A stretch of 64,000 bases of DNA, from assembly GCA_028285005.1 (NCBI GenBank), contig JANQQP010000019.1:124001-188000 (forward strand), given 5' to 3'. A model generated the notes under the pieces. It was not told the origin of the DNA, searched no databases, and worked only from the letters and a program-made list of their open reading frames with translations. The DNA is from Dehalococcoidia bacterium. GTDB taxonomy: Bacteria > Chloroflexota > Dehalococcoidia > Lucifugimonadales > Lucifugimonadaceae. The translations under genes and the position numbers were made by a program. Positions 54,390-63,752 of the stretch are shown here, piece after piece; position 1 is the stretch's first letter, and each line of letters starts with the position of its first letter.

Positions 54390-54403
54390 GTCTGAGATCT
54401 GGT

Positions 54404-54417
54404 ACGAACCGGTTCGT
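54404..54417. repeat. 14-base perfect palindrome in the hrcA leader
   Basis: ACGAACCGGTTCGT is self-complementary and lies 15 bases from the hrcA start codon, between it and the CIRCE element. It could be a hairpin in the 5' leader or a second operator. No known factor is assigned. Confidence 0.45.
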
Positions 54418-54455
54418 CGACGTGTTCTATCTCAACAATAGTATGCGGCTGGAAA

Positions 54456-54482
54456 GTAGCACGCTGTTTTCGAGAGTGTCAA
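54456..54482 (-). promoter_or_regulatory. CIRCE-like operator for HrcA
   Basis: GTAGCACGC and GAGTGTCAA are separated by exactly nine bases, matching the CIRCE form TTAGCACTC-N9-GAGTGCTAA at seven of nine positions in each half. It lies about 67 bases upstream of hrcA. Two mismatches per arm make it a degenerate but well-spaced site. Confidence 0.75.
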
Positions 54483-54588
54483 TGCATTGACGACCGTTGA
54501 GGGAGGTTGCAACATTGAGTTCGCGGTCTAGTTGCACTCAGCAGCTTACGGGCCGCTTCACGCAATCAATCCCGCGAGTGGAAGCGAT

Positions 54589-55206
54589 ATGGAAATTCGT
54601 TCTATTGGACGGTCCGGATTTGAGGTCAAGTCTGCCGTCGGCACAGTACTCGTCGATCCGCCGGAGAACATCGCCTCAGGACGACTGTCAGACCCGAATA
54701 CCGTAGTCGCCTACAGCAAGCGGCAGGCTAATCGATCTGTCCCTTCAGGTGCCGTGAAGATGATCGAGGGGCCAGGGGAATACGAGATCGGCAGTATCAG
54801 TATTCGTGGGGTCGCAACGCCCGCAGATGACCCGTCCGTTTCACGGGAAATAAACACCGCTTATGTGATCGATGCTGATGGCGTGCTGGTGTGTTCCACA
54901 GGCGGGCTGGGCAGCAGCATTGACACGACCGCTATGCAGCAGCTCGGCAAAGTGAACGTCTTGCTCCTGGATCCTGAACAGTCGCCGTTATCTGCAGATG
55001 AACTGGCTGCAACCATGCGCAACTTTGAGCCTGATGTAGTGGTGCCCTCTGGCTACGATACCGCCGCCGACAAGCCGGGAAACTTGCTCGCCGGGCTGCT
55101 CTCGGAGTTAGGCGTAAAGGATCTCGAGGCGCAGGCGAAAGTTAGCTTCACCAGGGCTTCCCTGCCCGATTCACGGACTACAGTCCTGCTGACGCCATCA
55201 GCCTAG
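54589..55206 (+). CDS. Degenerate metallo-beta-lactamase-fold protein
   Basis: A 205-residue protein that resembles the UlaG/YtkL group of beta-lactamase-fold hydrolases: it opens MEIRSIGRSGFEVKSAVGTV and LVDPPEN (the DP turn), and has MIEGPGEYEIGSISIRGVAT and later LLDPEQSPLSADELAATM with VVPSGYDTAADK at the end. The HxHxDH metal motif is absent: the matching stretch reads VVAYSKRQANRSV. It is therefore probably non-catalytic or metal-free. ATG 54589 starts the family sequence; the frame extends upstream without it. Confidence 0.75.
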   Translation: MEIRSIGRSGFEVKSAVGTVLVDPPENIASGRLSDPNTVVAYSKRQANRSVPSGAVKMIEGPGEYEIGSISIRGVATPADDPSVSREINTAYVIDADGVLVCSTGGLGSSIDTTAMQQLGKVNVLLLDPEQSPLSADELAATMRNFEPDVVVPSGYDTAADKPGNLLAGLLSELGVKDLEAQAKVSFTRASLPDSRTTVLLTPSA

Positions 55207-55266
55207 TAGCGCGCGGCTAACACTGTGAACGCCTGAGATTTCTGACAGGGCAGTTGCGCCCGATGG

Positions 55267-56334
55267 TCAGTCTGTCTGCTCAGGAACTCTCGCAGCACGG
55301 AGAATGCGCCTGGAGAGCAGCAAGCCGAACGGCAGTGCCAGCAGGGCGAGAATCCCTGTAGACGCTGGACCTCCCGACCTGGCGCTACAGGACCCACCAC
55401 CAGAATCGTCCGGATCGGGCGTTGCGGTCGCCTGCGCCGTCGGTTCAGTCGTGACGATTGGCGTGGGCGTCACAGTCGGCGTCGCTGTCGGCGAAGGAGT
55501 CGGCACCGGTGTCGGTGTCCTCGTCGGCTCAGGTGTCGCCGTGGGTTCAGGCGTCGGTGTCGGCGGAGGTGGCAAGTTAGGGAAGATCAGGTTGAGCGAG
55601 TCCAGGAACTCATTGCCTTTGAAAGGGACGCTCTGAACAGCCCGGAGTTCACCGATGAAGAAGACTACAGGGGCGTCAAGATATTCTTCGCCAACAGGAT
55701 TCACTACAACCTGATATCGCCCATCTTCGATTGATGCGAAAGGTGATGTGTAGTCGCCGACCTGGGCGAATATGGGAGTTCCATCCGGCGGAATTGACGA
55801 ACCAGCAAGCACCTGCCCTGAATAAAGAGATGGCAGCAGGACCACGGCTGTAGGAGTCGGCGTCGGAGACGGTGTAGGTGTAGCGACCGGTGCCGTCGGG
55901 AAGTCGAGATCCAGGGTTCTGAGCAGCGGCAGAGTCCATGAGCAGCCAAGGCAGACCTGCCCATTAAGAATGGGCGCGAATACAGACACGTTGGTTGATA
56001 TGACCTGATCATCCAACCAGAACTCGATCACTCGACCCTCGGCCTCTGGAGCCGGACCGACCACCAACGCGGTGTATCGGCTGTCAACGGTATTCCCAAC
56101 GATCGTTGGAGCCGAAGTGTAGATCACGTCACCAGCCGAGTTTCTGATCCTCGCGGTCAGCTCGAATCCGTTTGGTGCAGGCTCGCCGTCAATCGTCACA
56201 TTGCCCTGGTAGATCGCGGTACGAAGCTCAGGAAGACCTTGAGCCTCAGCACGATCCTGGAGAGTGAGTCCGCCAACCGTTACGGCCGCTATGAGAGCGG
56301 CTACGAGTACCACGAGCAGAGCGCGAGTTTTCAT
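55267..56334 (-). CDS. Exported surface protein with TP-rich linkers and C-terminal sorting-like tail
   Basis: About 355 residues. A signal helix (LLVVLVAALIAAVTVGGLTL) is followed by two related beta modules (IYQGNVTIDGEPAPNGFELT and, later, LYSGQVLAGSSIPPDGTPIF), each followed by Thr/Pro-rich linkers built on TPTPTPEPT. The end reads GGGSCSARSGG, then a hydrophobic segment GILALLALPFGLLLS and RRILRAAR. The Cys-then-helix-then-basic layout resembles Cys-containing C-terminal sorting tails such as MYXO-CTERM. No catalytic domain is seen. The ATG at 56334 starts the signal; the frame is open to 56412. Confidence 0.8.
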   Translation of the reverse strand: MKTRALLVVLVAALIAAVTVGGLTLQDRAEAQGLPELRTAIYQGNVTIDGEPAPNGFELTARIRNSAGDVIYTSAPTIVGNTVDSRYTALVVGPAPEAEGRVIEFWLDDQVISTNVSVFAPILNGQVCLGCSWTLPLLRTLDLDFPTAPVATPTPSPTPTPTAVVLLPSLYSGQVLAGSSIPPDGTPIFAQVGDYTSPFASIEDGRYQVVVNPVGEEYLDAPVVFFIGELRAVQSVPFKGNEFLDSLNLIFPNLPPPPTPTPEPTATPEPTRTPTPVPTPSPTATPTVTPTPIVTTEPTAQATATPDPDDSGGGSCSARSGGPASTGILALLALPFGLLLSRRILRAARVPEQTD

Positions 56335-56561
56335 ACCGTAGATTTTCACTTCTAGACGATTACCTGGGCGTAACTCAAGCGAGAGGATGGCGGAGCACCA
56401 CTGCCGTACCAATAAAGATCGCGAAACTAGATACGAACCGAGTCAAGCAGCAGTCTTCTAGTGGATAGTTATTCACATGCCAGCCTTGCATGACCCCGGC
56501 TAATTGACTGATCTATTACATCACATAGTGCGAATTTGCGCTGCAAGTATTCCGAACGCGA

Positions 56562-56593
56562 AGCGCCCCCTCCCATTTCTGGAAGGGGGCGCT
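56562..56593 (-). terminator. Strong hairpin downstream of the large surface protein gene
   Basis: AGCGCCCCCT (56562-56571) and AGGGGGCGCT (56584-56593) are perfect complements around a 12-base loop. It is 35 bases past the stop of the 988-residue gene and likely ends its transcript, although no clear T-run follows on that strand. Confidence 0.65.
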
Positions 56594-56627
56594 CATTGTC
56601 AGTTTTTACGACTGACCGTCACTTCCC

Positions 56628-59594
56628 TTACGGGAAGATCGGTACCGGTGTGCCGGTGACCTCGACGAAGAGGACGTCACCTGTGTTCACAGCGGAAGCA
56701 CCGGTCAAGAGCTCGAAGCTCAGGATCTCCGGGTTCCACCTGTAGACACGGCCCTCAACAACAGCGCCGAGGTAGTCAGCAACTGTAACGGCTACTGGTG
56801 AGCCACCACCCGCAGGCTGACGTGTCAGCGGCACAGAAGGCCCTTCAGTCAACTTGCGGCTTGTGTCAACCACAGGCACAGCGTTGAAGCCGAGTACCGT
56901 TGGAATCGTGATGATTCCAGGCGGTGAGCCTGCGGCCGGTAGCACTTCACCAACCAGCAGGACTGTCACCTGCTCGAAGTTGTTGGAGTGTACCCAGTAG
57001 GCCTGTGTCGAGCGAACTGATGTCAGTCCGCCTTCAGTCGCTGGCTCGAGCAGTCCGGAAACCGTGTCTCGGACTGCAACACGCCACTGACCAGGCACTG
57101 ATGGGTCGAATCCAAGCACAGCGTCGTGCCCAGCGTTCGTGAACACGCTGTTGAGGCTCGGGTCAACCGGGTCAGACGGGAACGAGAGGGCGTTCCAACC
57201 TGCGAAGATATCGAGGTTGAACGTTCCACGTTCTTCGATCGTGACCGTCAGTTCAGTGTCGGTAGCGTTGTCGTTACCTGCGGCATCTTCTGCATCACCG
57301 GCAGCAATCACCAGCTCATGGTCGCCGAGTGAAAGGTCTGACGGCGGGATGTAGAAGAACCTCTTGCCATCGCTGGCAGCAACGACATCAGCTGTGATGT
57401 CAGTGCCATCCAGTGTGACCTTGGTCAGCGTGACAGTCGAAGCCTCGCCACCCTTCGCAGGGGGTCCGGTCACTACTGTCTTGTAGTCGATGATGATCGA
57501 CGGACGTCGCTGGTCAGTCGCCGCAGCACCACCACCAACGGTGAGGTTCGGGTCAGCAAGACTGGTGTCCAGTGTGAAGCTCGGCGTCGTTGAGACGTCA
57601 GCATCCTTACCACCGGTCGTACCAGTGTTGCTACCTACGTCCACGGACGTGATCTCGATGGCTCGCTTGCCGTCAGTCGGCGAAGCAGGCTTCGAGTATG
57701 TCGCGATCCAAGTGTTGGAACCCTGTGCCAGTGCTGTAGGAGCAGGCGTGTCAGCCGGTGGGCTGGACGTGCCGTCATCCTGGAACACAGCCACAGTCGG
57801 AGAACCAGACAAAGGCTCGTCGGACACGATCGTGATAGTGATCTTGTCGTTCGTCAGCTTGTCAGGGCCCTCGCCTGTCGCGAGCGCCTGGCCAGTGCCT
57901 GAACCACCACTCAACGTCACCGTCAGACTCGGAGCAATTCCGTCTCCCACGGCTCTGTCGCCCTGGCTGATGAAGTTACCCGCCAGGTCAGAGATGATGT
58001 CTTGCAGACTAACCAGAGGTGTTTCGTTGGAAACAAGGTCGTTTGCAAACTCAAGGTAAACGAGGCTCTGAGCCGTGCTGCTAACGGTCTTCAGGAACGG
58101 ACCCGTTGTGGAATCGTTCTGAATCGTCACAGCTGTCGGAACAATCACAGCGCCGTTGTCAAGCGTGACCGTGAAGTCGGAAGCCTGAACGTTCGTTACG
58201 TCGTCGTTAAAGGCGACACGCAGCGAGTTCCTGGCAACAACCTCACCTGTCGATGAGTTCGCAAGACCGGTCCTGTGGTCGGCTGCCACCGTTGAGAACG
58301 CTGGAACAACTTTGTCAACCTTCACAGTTGGCAACTGGATTCCAGACGTTGAGGTGTCAGCATCAGAGATACCGACGTTACCAGCGAGGTCAGCGGCGAT
58401 GATCGCCCAGTCAACGATGTGATCTGGGTTCGGGAGACCGACTGACGGAATTCCGGAGCCTGAAGGAGCTTTCGAGAAGCTGAATGCAGTGTCTCCGTCA
58501 AGAGCGCCAGTCGTCGAAACCGCGAGGTCGATCGCGCCAGTCTTTAACGCCGCCGTTGAAGTACTTACAACCGGTGTTCCATTGGTCGACGTATCGGTGT
58601 CGTCATAGAACACTTTGAGGTCGTCGATCTTCAGACCGGAACCGGTTTCAGAAACTGTCCCGCTGAATGTTGGGTTCAGGTTCTGAGTTGCCGACTTGTC
58701 AAGCGGTCCTGTGATCGACGGCACCGGAGCGGTGGTGTCAATGGAAACAGTCGTTTCTCGGGACACGCTGTCGCTGTCTACCCAGGTCAAAGTGATCGGG
58801 CCGACATTGGTGCTGATCTTTCCAGCTCCGGCTTTGTCATGAGCACCAGTGGAAGGCGCCGAACTGATCGTGTTTGATACGACCTGAACAAAGCCTAAGA
58901 ACCGGCCTGATCCCAGAGCGGTTTCCACAACTGAGACCGATACACCGGTGGTGTCGAGCTCACTCGTGACCACGGTGTCGAAAGTACCAATTGTGGAAGT
59001 CTCGTATTCGACAGTGATCACCTCATCGACGATGCCAATATTGACAAAGACCGTGATCAGAGGTGGACCACCGGCGCTTCCTGCAAAGAAGTTGGTGATC
59101 TGAAGCTCATCGTTGTTGAGCTCACCTGGTGAGCCTGCGGCGGTGATCTTGGTGTTGGCCTGAACGTCCGCCAGGGTGCCTGCGATAGGAGCCGACGTTC
59201 CAGCACCAACAAGAGTGATGAGAACGCTGGAACCCGCAGCGGCAGATATTGAGTTTGCCGTCATGCCCTGGAATGAGGCAGCGACCAGCACCTCTGCTGT
59301 GCCATCCGCGAGCGTAGTTGTGGCCTGGTTAATACCAGAGTCCTCAACAATCACTCGAATGAAGTCCGAATCGGTTCTGATGATTCGGCTTCCTGGATTG
59401 TCGTACGTGGCGAAAACTGTACTTCGGGAGGTGAATCCCGTTGGTGCCGGACTTTCGTTGGTGACTTTCGACCACTCGTTCGCGACGAAGATAGATCCTG
59501 TCGCAGCTTTAGTGGCCGAGGTAGAGCCAACGACTGCCACGACGGCGAGTGCGAGCACTGCCAGTCCGGCTAGCCATTTCACTGAAAGCTTCAC
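56628..59594 (-). CDS. Large secreted beta-rich surface protein (988 aa)
   Basis: The protein begins with a signal peptide (VKLSVKWLAGLAVLALAVV, ending near AATG). The rest is long runs of beta-rich, Thr/Ser/Gly/Asp-rich sequence with Ig-like or cadherin-like features (for example SITGPLDKSATQNLNPTFSG and VTLSGGSGTGQALATG), and a C-terminal region beginning FAGWNALSFPSDPVDPSL that is common at the end of surface proteins of this clade. A GTG at 59592-59594 is chosen because AGGGGGA stands eight bases before it, rather than the ATG at 59633. Probable S-layer or cell-surface structural protein; no enzymatic motif seen. Confidence 0.82.
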   Translation of the reverse strand: MKLSVKWLAGLAVLALAVVAVVGSTSATKAATGSIFVANEWSKVTNESPAPTGFTSRSTVFATYDNPGSRIIRTDSDFIRVIVEDSGINQATTTLADGTAEVLVAASFQGMTANSISAAAGSSVLITLVGAGTSAPIAGTLADVQANTKITAAGSPGELNNDELQITNFFAGSAGGPPLITVFVNIGIVDEVITVEYETSTIGTFDTVVTSELDTTGVSVSVVETALGSGRFLGFVQVVSNTISSAPSTGAHDKAGAGKISTNVGPITLTWVDSDSVSRETTVSIDTTAPVPSITGPLDKSATQNLNPTFSGTVSETGSGLKIDDLKVFYDDTDTSTNGTPVVSTSTAALKTGAIDLAVSTTGALDGDTAFSFSKAPSGSGIPSVGLPNPDHIVDWAIIAADLAGNVGISDADTSTSGIQLPTVKVDKVVPAFSTVAADHRTGLANSSTGEVVARNSLRVAFNDDVTNVQASDFTVTLDNGAVIVPTAVTIQNDSTTGPFLKTVSSTAQSLVYLEFANDLVSNETPLVSLQDIISDLAGNFISQGDRAVGDGIAPSLTVTLSGGSGTGQALATGEGPDKLTNDKITITIVSDEPLSGSPTVAVFQDDGTSSPPADTPAPTALAQGSNTWIATYSKPASPTDGKRAIEITSVDVGSNTGTTGGKDADVSTTPSFTLDTSLADPNLTVGGGAAATDQRRPSIIIDYKTVVTGPPAKGGEASTVTLTKVTLDGTDITADVVAASDGKRFFYIPPSDLSLGDHELVIAAGDAEDAAGNDNATDTELTVTIEERGTFNLDIFAGWNALSFPSDPVDPSLNSVFTNAGHDAVLGFDPSVPGQWRVAVRDTVSGLLEPATEGGLTSVRSTQAYWVHSNNFEQVTVLLVGEVLPAAGSPPGIITIPTVLGFNAVPVVDTSRKLTEGPSVPLTRQPAGGGSPVAVTVADYLGAVVEGRVYRWNPEILSFELLTGASAVNTGDVLFVEVTGTPVPIFP

Positions 59595-59834
59595 AGCTTC
59601 AGTCCCCCTTGCATCCGCGTTTCTTACCCACATACATCAGCAGAAAAGGCAGAGGGAGGTTCTCTTCGAACTCTTCTGCCGGTGCCGGGTGGTTCTAAAA
59701 CTCGGAGGTCTCCGATGCTGTTAGTACCTAGCGCCAACGCGGCGGCCAGGGTGCCGATTCCAATACCTTTGTTAAACGATCCTGAGCACGCGAATCGGCG
59801 CGCGCGCAATCGGACCTCGGGCTGAGCCCATGCG

Positions 59835-59864
59835 ATTTAACCACTGCCCAAATTGCAGTGTCAA
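59835..59864 (-). promoter_or_regulatory. Sigma-70 promoter of the large surface protein gene
   Basis: TTGACA (59864-59859, perfect -35) and TTAAAT (59840-59835, 4 of 6 for -10) are 18 bases apart. The predicted start near 59828 leaves a leader of about 235 bases before the GTG at 59594, long for a single gene and typical of highly expressed surface proteins. Confidence 0.65.
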
Positions 59865-59906
59865 CCCAAATGGACCGTCCCTTTTTCCCGTTTCTCCCAG
59901 CTTTTG

Positions 59907-59945
59907 GTGGAACCACCTATCCGTATACGGGTAAGGCCGTTCCAC
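59907..59945. repeat. Compound palindrome upstream of the surface protein promoter
   Basis: GTGGAAC (59907-59913) and GTTCCAC (59939-59945) flank a perfect palindrome CCGTATACGG (59921-59930) placed near the middle. It lies about 43 bases upstream of the -35 element and could be an activator or repressor site. The remaining bases between here and the rho terminator (59946-60162) show nothing I recognise. Confidence 0.45.
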
Positions 59946-60162
59946 GCAGGGTGAACCGAGTGCTCAAACACACTGTAGGGACACCTCACGCCGGGAGTCA
60001 ACGAGTACCAACACCAATTAAAGGCCAGATTGGTTACGGGAGAATTACAGTACCTACTCACCGGCCTGACGGTCTCCACCCATCAAATCCAACAGCGAGT
60101 CCCTGTGGGATTGAGTAGTTGTACTGAAGCCCGCTTCGCAGGCCATCCCGGATGACTACGTA

Positions 60163-60203
60163 AACAGAGCCCGGACGCTGATAGCGCCCGGGCTCTGTTT
60201 TTA
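60163..60203 (-). terminator. Terminator downstream of rho
   Basis: AAACAGAGCCCGG (60163-60175) and CCGGGCTCTGTTT (60189-60201) are perfect complements and the inner CGCT/AGCG extends the stem. T-runs occur on both sides, so it can act in either direction; it is the likely end of the rho transcript. Confidence 0.88.
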
Positions 60204-60253
60204 CTCTCGTTCAAGTATGACCGCGGATCCTAGACCCGGGTTACCGGCCAGTA

Positions 60254-61669
60254 CTAAGCGACTCCCGGCTTCTCCGGCTGAGTGATCGACTGCAGGAACT
60301 CATCGTTAGTCTTCGTGCGGTTCATTCGCTCGATGACTCTCTCAGCGGCATCGGTAGAGTTCGGTGTGTCCTGGCTGATGATCGCAACCATTCGCCTAAG
60401 CAACCAGACCTGCTTTAGAGTCGCCTCATCCTGCAGGAGTTCCTCGCGTCTCGTGCCACTGCGTTCGATGTCGATGGCCGGCCAAAGCCTGCGATCTGCC
60501 AGCTGCCTGTCCAGGTGAAGCTCCTGGTTACCAGTTCCCTTGAACTCTTCGTAGATCAGGTCGTCGAGCCGTGATCCGGTATCGATCAAGCAAGTAGCGA
60601 TGATGGTAAGGCTTCCACCCTCTTCGCAATTTCGCGCTGCGCCGAAGAATGCCTTGGGTGGATAGAGGGCGTAAGGGTCCATGCCGCCGGAAAGAGTCTT
60701 TCCGCTGCTCGGAACCGCGATGTTGTACGCCCGGGCGAGACGGGTCAGGCTGTCGAGCAACAGCACCACATGCTCACCGCTCTCCACCAGCCGCTTCGCA
60801 CGCTCGAGTGAAACCTCGGCGGTTCGGGTGTGGTCCTCCACGGGCTCATCAAAAGTCGAGCTGTAGACCTCACCATCGACGGAACGCTGCATGTCCGTCA
60901 CTTCTTCTGGTCGCTCTCCTATAAGGGAGACGATGAGGTGGATCTCCGGGTGGTTTTCCCGAATGCCGTTGGCGATCTGCTTCAGCAGTACGGTCTTACC
61001 TGCTTTTGGCGGAGCAACCAGCAGCGACCTTTGACCTCGACCGATAGGGGCGACGATATCGATTAGCCTAGTGCCGAGCAGGCGCGGCGTTGTCTCCAGC
61101 GTCATCTGATCGTCCGGATATACGGAGGTGAGGTGCTCGAACTTCGGCCGCTGGCGAGCAGATGCCGGGTCGTGCCCGTTCACCACCTCTACCTTGAGCA
61201 GTCCGTAATACTTTTCGCCTTCCTTAGGCTGCCTCAACTGCCCTGCAATCATGTCTCCCTGGCGCAGTCCGTTTCGTCGGATGATGGACTGCGCGACATA
61301 TATGTCGTCGGGAGTGCCCTTCTTGCCCGGTGGTCGAAGGAAACCGTAACCGTCGTGCAAGATGTCCAGCACGCCCGCGCCGAGTAGTTGACCGGTCTCC
61401 TCACCGAGTACCGTGAGCAGCTCCATGATGATCTCGGTGCGGCGCTGCGGAATCCGCTTGATCTTCTTTTCGACCGCCAATTCGCGGAGTTCGTCAAGCG
61501 TCTTTGCGCCCAGGTCGCCTAGATCTGGCAGCTCCGCTTCGAGCGCTTCTAGCTCTCGATCGCTAATACCGGTCTGAGGCCGCTGTGAACGGCCCGTGCG
61601 TCTGCGCCCGGATGACCGGCGGCGTCCGCCGTTTGAACGGTCTGACTGGCGCGTTGCTGAGGGTGGCAG
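60254..61669 (-). CDS. rho: Transcription termination factor Rho, probable CTG start
   Basis: About 471 residues. The N-terminal domain with its Arg-rich insert ([14 protein letters not shown]) and [18 protein letters not shown] is followed by the cold-shock-like RNA domain ([20 protein letters not shown]) and the RecA-type ATPase with P-loop [29 protein letters not shown] and [19 protein letters not shown]. The usual N-terminal region is coded upstream of the first TTG (61480), in a frame open to a TGA; AGGAGG at about 61677-61682 is followed seven bases later by a CTG (61667-61669), the best start. Acts by terminating untranslated transcripts. Confidence 0.95.
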   Translation of the reverse strand: MPPSATRQSDRSNGGRRRSSGRRRTGRSQRPQTGISDRELEALEAELPDLGDLGAKTLDELRELAVEKKIKRIPQRRTEIIMELLTVLGEETGQLLGAGVLDILHDGYGFLRPPGKKGTPDDIYVAQSIIRRNGLRQGDMIAGQLRQPKEGEKYYGLLKVEVVNGHDPASARQRPKFEHLTSVYPDDQMTLETTPRLLGTRLIDIVAPIGRGQRSLLVAPPKAGKTVLLKQIANGIRENHPEIHLIVSLIGERPEEVTDMQRSVDGEVYSSTFDEPVEDHTRTAEVSLERAKRLVESGEHVVLLLDSLTRLARAYNIAVPSSGKTLSGGMDPYALYPPKAFFGAARNCEEGGSLTIIATCLIDTGSRLDDLIYEEFKGTGNQELHLDRQLADRRLWPAIDIERSGTRREELLQDEATLKQVWLLRRMVAIISQDTPNSTDAAERVIERMNRTKTNDEFLQSITQPEKPGVA

Positions 61670-62057
61670 GTGAATTCCTCCTGGCTTTAATGGTCAACTA
61701 TCCGGCCCGAAACGTGATCGATTGCTTCTCGGCCCAATCAGGTGTCGAGTTCGCGATCACGTCTGGCCTCAGACTGAGTTCTGATAAATAGTTCGTTGGA
61801 AATGCTGGGATGTGCCTGTCTTAGGCTCTGCTGACCGCAGCGAACAAGGTTCGGACAGCAGACTGTTTCTGTCTGGACCTGAAGCGCGACGCGCAGTTAA
61901 TTTTCCACGGGCGCGGCCTCAGAGACCTGAGTCACAGTGGCGATTAACGATTGATCGCCGAGGGGAAGATCGAAGCGAAACGCTATCTGATCTAGTTCAA
62001 CTATATCAATAGCAGACAGCGAGAACAATACACGCTAGCTACCGTGGTTGCTCCTTA
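61670..62057. other. Intergenic region between pyrG and rho
   Basis: About 390 bases lie between the pyrG stop and the rho start codon. It holds the rho ribosome site (AGGAGG) at its rho end and a small hairpin GGCGAT/ATCGCC near 61939-61959. No promoter or coding sequence stands out. The pyrG gene has no clear terminator here. Confidence 0.45.
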
Positions 62058-63752
62058 CTACTCTTCCGCCGAAACCAAACTTCTCAAGCCGAATTCGTTG
62101 CTGCCGGATTCGCCAGCCTTTTCGCTCGCTGGCAGTTCGTACTGCTCGCCCTCGCGCGGAGTCTCGCAGGCGGCTCGAACAAATTCTCTAAATAAAGGAT
62201 GCGCGTTCTCAGGGCGTGAGGCGAACTCCGGGTGGAACTGACTGCCGAGCATGAAAGGATGGTCGAAGACCTCGGTAATCTCCACCAGTGAGTCATCAGG
62301 TGCTACACCACTGGCAACCAGGCCCGCTTCTTCCAACCTGATTCGGTAGTCGTTGTTGTATTCGTACCGATGGCGATGCCGTTCCTGAACAAGCTCTACT
62401 CCATACGCCTCTCGCGCACGCGTGCTCTCTCTTAAGAGACATGGATACTGCCCCAGCCTCATCGTGCCGCCGGTATCGACGAGGCCTTCCTGCCCTTCCA
62501 TGATGTTGATCACCGGATCCGGGGAATCGGCATCGAGTTCCAGGGAATTGGCTTCGGGCAGCCCGAGCACATTCCGTGCGTACTCGATGACCATCACCTG
62601 CATCCCGAGGCAAAGGCCGAGGTATGGAATCCTGTTTTCACGTGCATAAGTCGCAGCTGCGATCATCCCCTCGACTCCACGATGGCCGAAACCGCCGGGA
62701 ACGAGGATCCCCGCGGCGTTAGCGAGCAAACGGTCCGGTCCGCTTTCCTGGATCTCCTCCGACGAAATCCATTCGATCTCCACTTTCCGGCCGTGATGGA
62801 AACCTGCGTGGCGAAGCGCCTCTGCAACCGAAAGGTAGGAGTCATGCAGCTCCACGTATTTCCCGACGACAGCAATGCGGAGCGGGTCCTCGTCCTCATC
62901 TTCGATTTCAGCGATGTGTTTCCAGTAAGCGAGGTTGGGCTCATTCTTTGGAAGACGCAACGCCTCCGAGACCGTCTCTCCAACGCCCTGCTCCTCCAGA
63001 TAGAGGGGCACTTTGTAGACGCTATCCAGCGTAGGAAGGCCAAACACGTTCTCCGGGCGGACATCGCAGAATCGCGCGATCTTGTCCTTAACATCCTGCT
63101 CGACCTCGTGATCTGCTCTGCCGATGATCGCATCGGGATGGATTCCCATACTTCGAAGAGCTTGCACGCTGTGCTGGGTCGGCTTGGTCTTTAGCTCTTT
63201 AGTCGAGCCAAGGAACGGGAGCAGCGTCACATGAATGTAGAAGGTATTGTCCCTGCCAACATCGCTGCGCACCTGCCTGATCGCTTCAAGGAACGGCTGG
63301 CCTTCGATGTCTCCGACAGTGCCCCCCACTTCGACCAGGATCACATCGGCGCCAGACTGCTCTGCCAGGGCCTTAATGTGGCCTTTAATGGCGTCGGTGA
63401 CATGAGGGATGATCTGGATAGTCCCGCCCAGGTAGATGCCGGACCTCTCCTTGCCAATGATCTCGGTGTAGATCTGGCCCGCAGTGACGTTTGACAGCGA
63501 AGTCAGCTCAACGTCGATGAACCGTTCGTAGTGTCCGAGATCCAGGTCCGTTTCAGAGCCGTCGATAGTGACGAACACCTCCCCATGCTGGTAAGGAGAC
63601 ATTGTTCCCGGGTCGACGTTTAGATACGGATCCAGCTTCAGGACGGACACGCTGAAGCCACGACTCTTCAGCATCCTGCCTATCGATGCCGCAGCTATCC
63701 CTTTGCCAAGGGAACTGACGACTCCGCCCGTCACGAAAATGTATCGAGTCAA
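62058..63752 (-). CDS. pyrG: CTP synthase
   Basis: A 564-residue two-domain enzyme aminating UTP to CTP. The synthetase domain starts [20 protein letters not shown] (nucleotide loop) with [18 protein letters not shown] and [20 protein letters not shown]; the glutaminase domain has the catalytic Cys in [16 protein letters not shown] and HPEFASRP with the His-Glu pair. Length and motifs are standard. It precedes rho on the same strand. Confidence 0.97.
   Translation of the reverse strand: MTRYIFVTGGVVSSLGKGIAAASIGRMLKSRGFSVSVLKLDPYLNVDPGTMSPYQHGEVFVTIDGSETDLDLGHYERFIDVELTSLSNVTAGQIYTEIIGKERSGIYLGGTIQIIPHVTDAIKGHIKALAEQSGADVILVEVGGTVGDIEGQPFLEAIRQVRSDVGRDNTFYIHVTLLPFLGSTKELKTKPTQHSVQALRSMGIHPDAIIGRADHEVEQDVKDKIARFCDVRPENVFGLPTLDSVYKVPLYLEEQGVGETVSEALRLPKNEPNLAYWKHIAEIEDEDEDPLRIAVVGKYVELHDSYLSVAEALRHAGFHHGRKVEIEWISSEEIQESGPDRLLANAAGILVPGGFGHRGVEGMIAAATYARENRIPYLGLCLGMQVMVIEYARNVLGLPEANSLELDADSPDPVINIMEGQEGLVDTGGTMRLGQYPCLLRESTRAREAYGVELVQERHRHRYEYNNDYRIRLEEAGLVASGVAPDDSLVEITEVFDHPFMLGSQFHPEFASRPENAHPLFREFVRAACETPREGEQYELPASEKAGESGSNEFGLRSLVSAEE

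Noticed and set aside
55430-55570. Short tandem repeats around GTCGGTGTC that could look like a CRISPR or minisatellite
   Set aside because: They are codon repeats for the TPTPTP-rich linker of the exported protein; no regular spacers exist.
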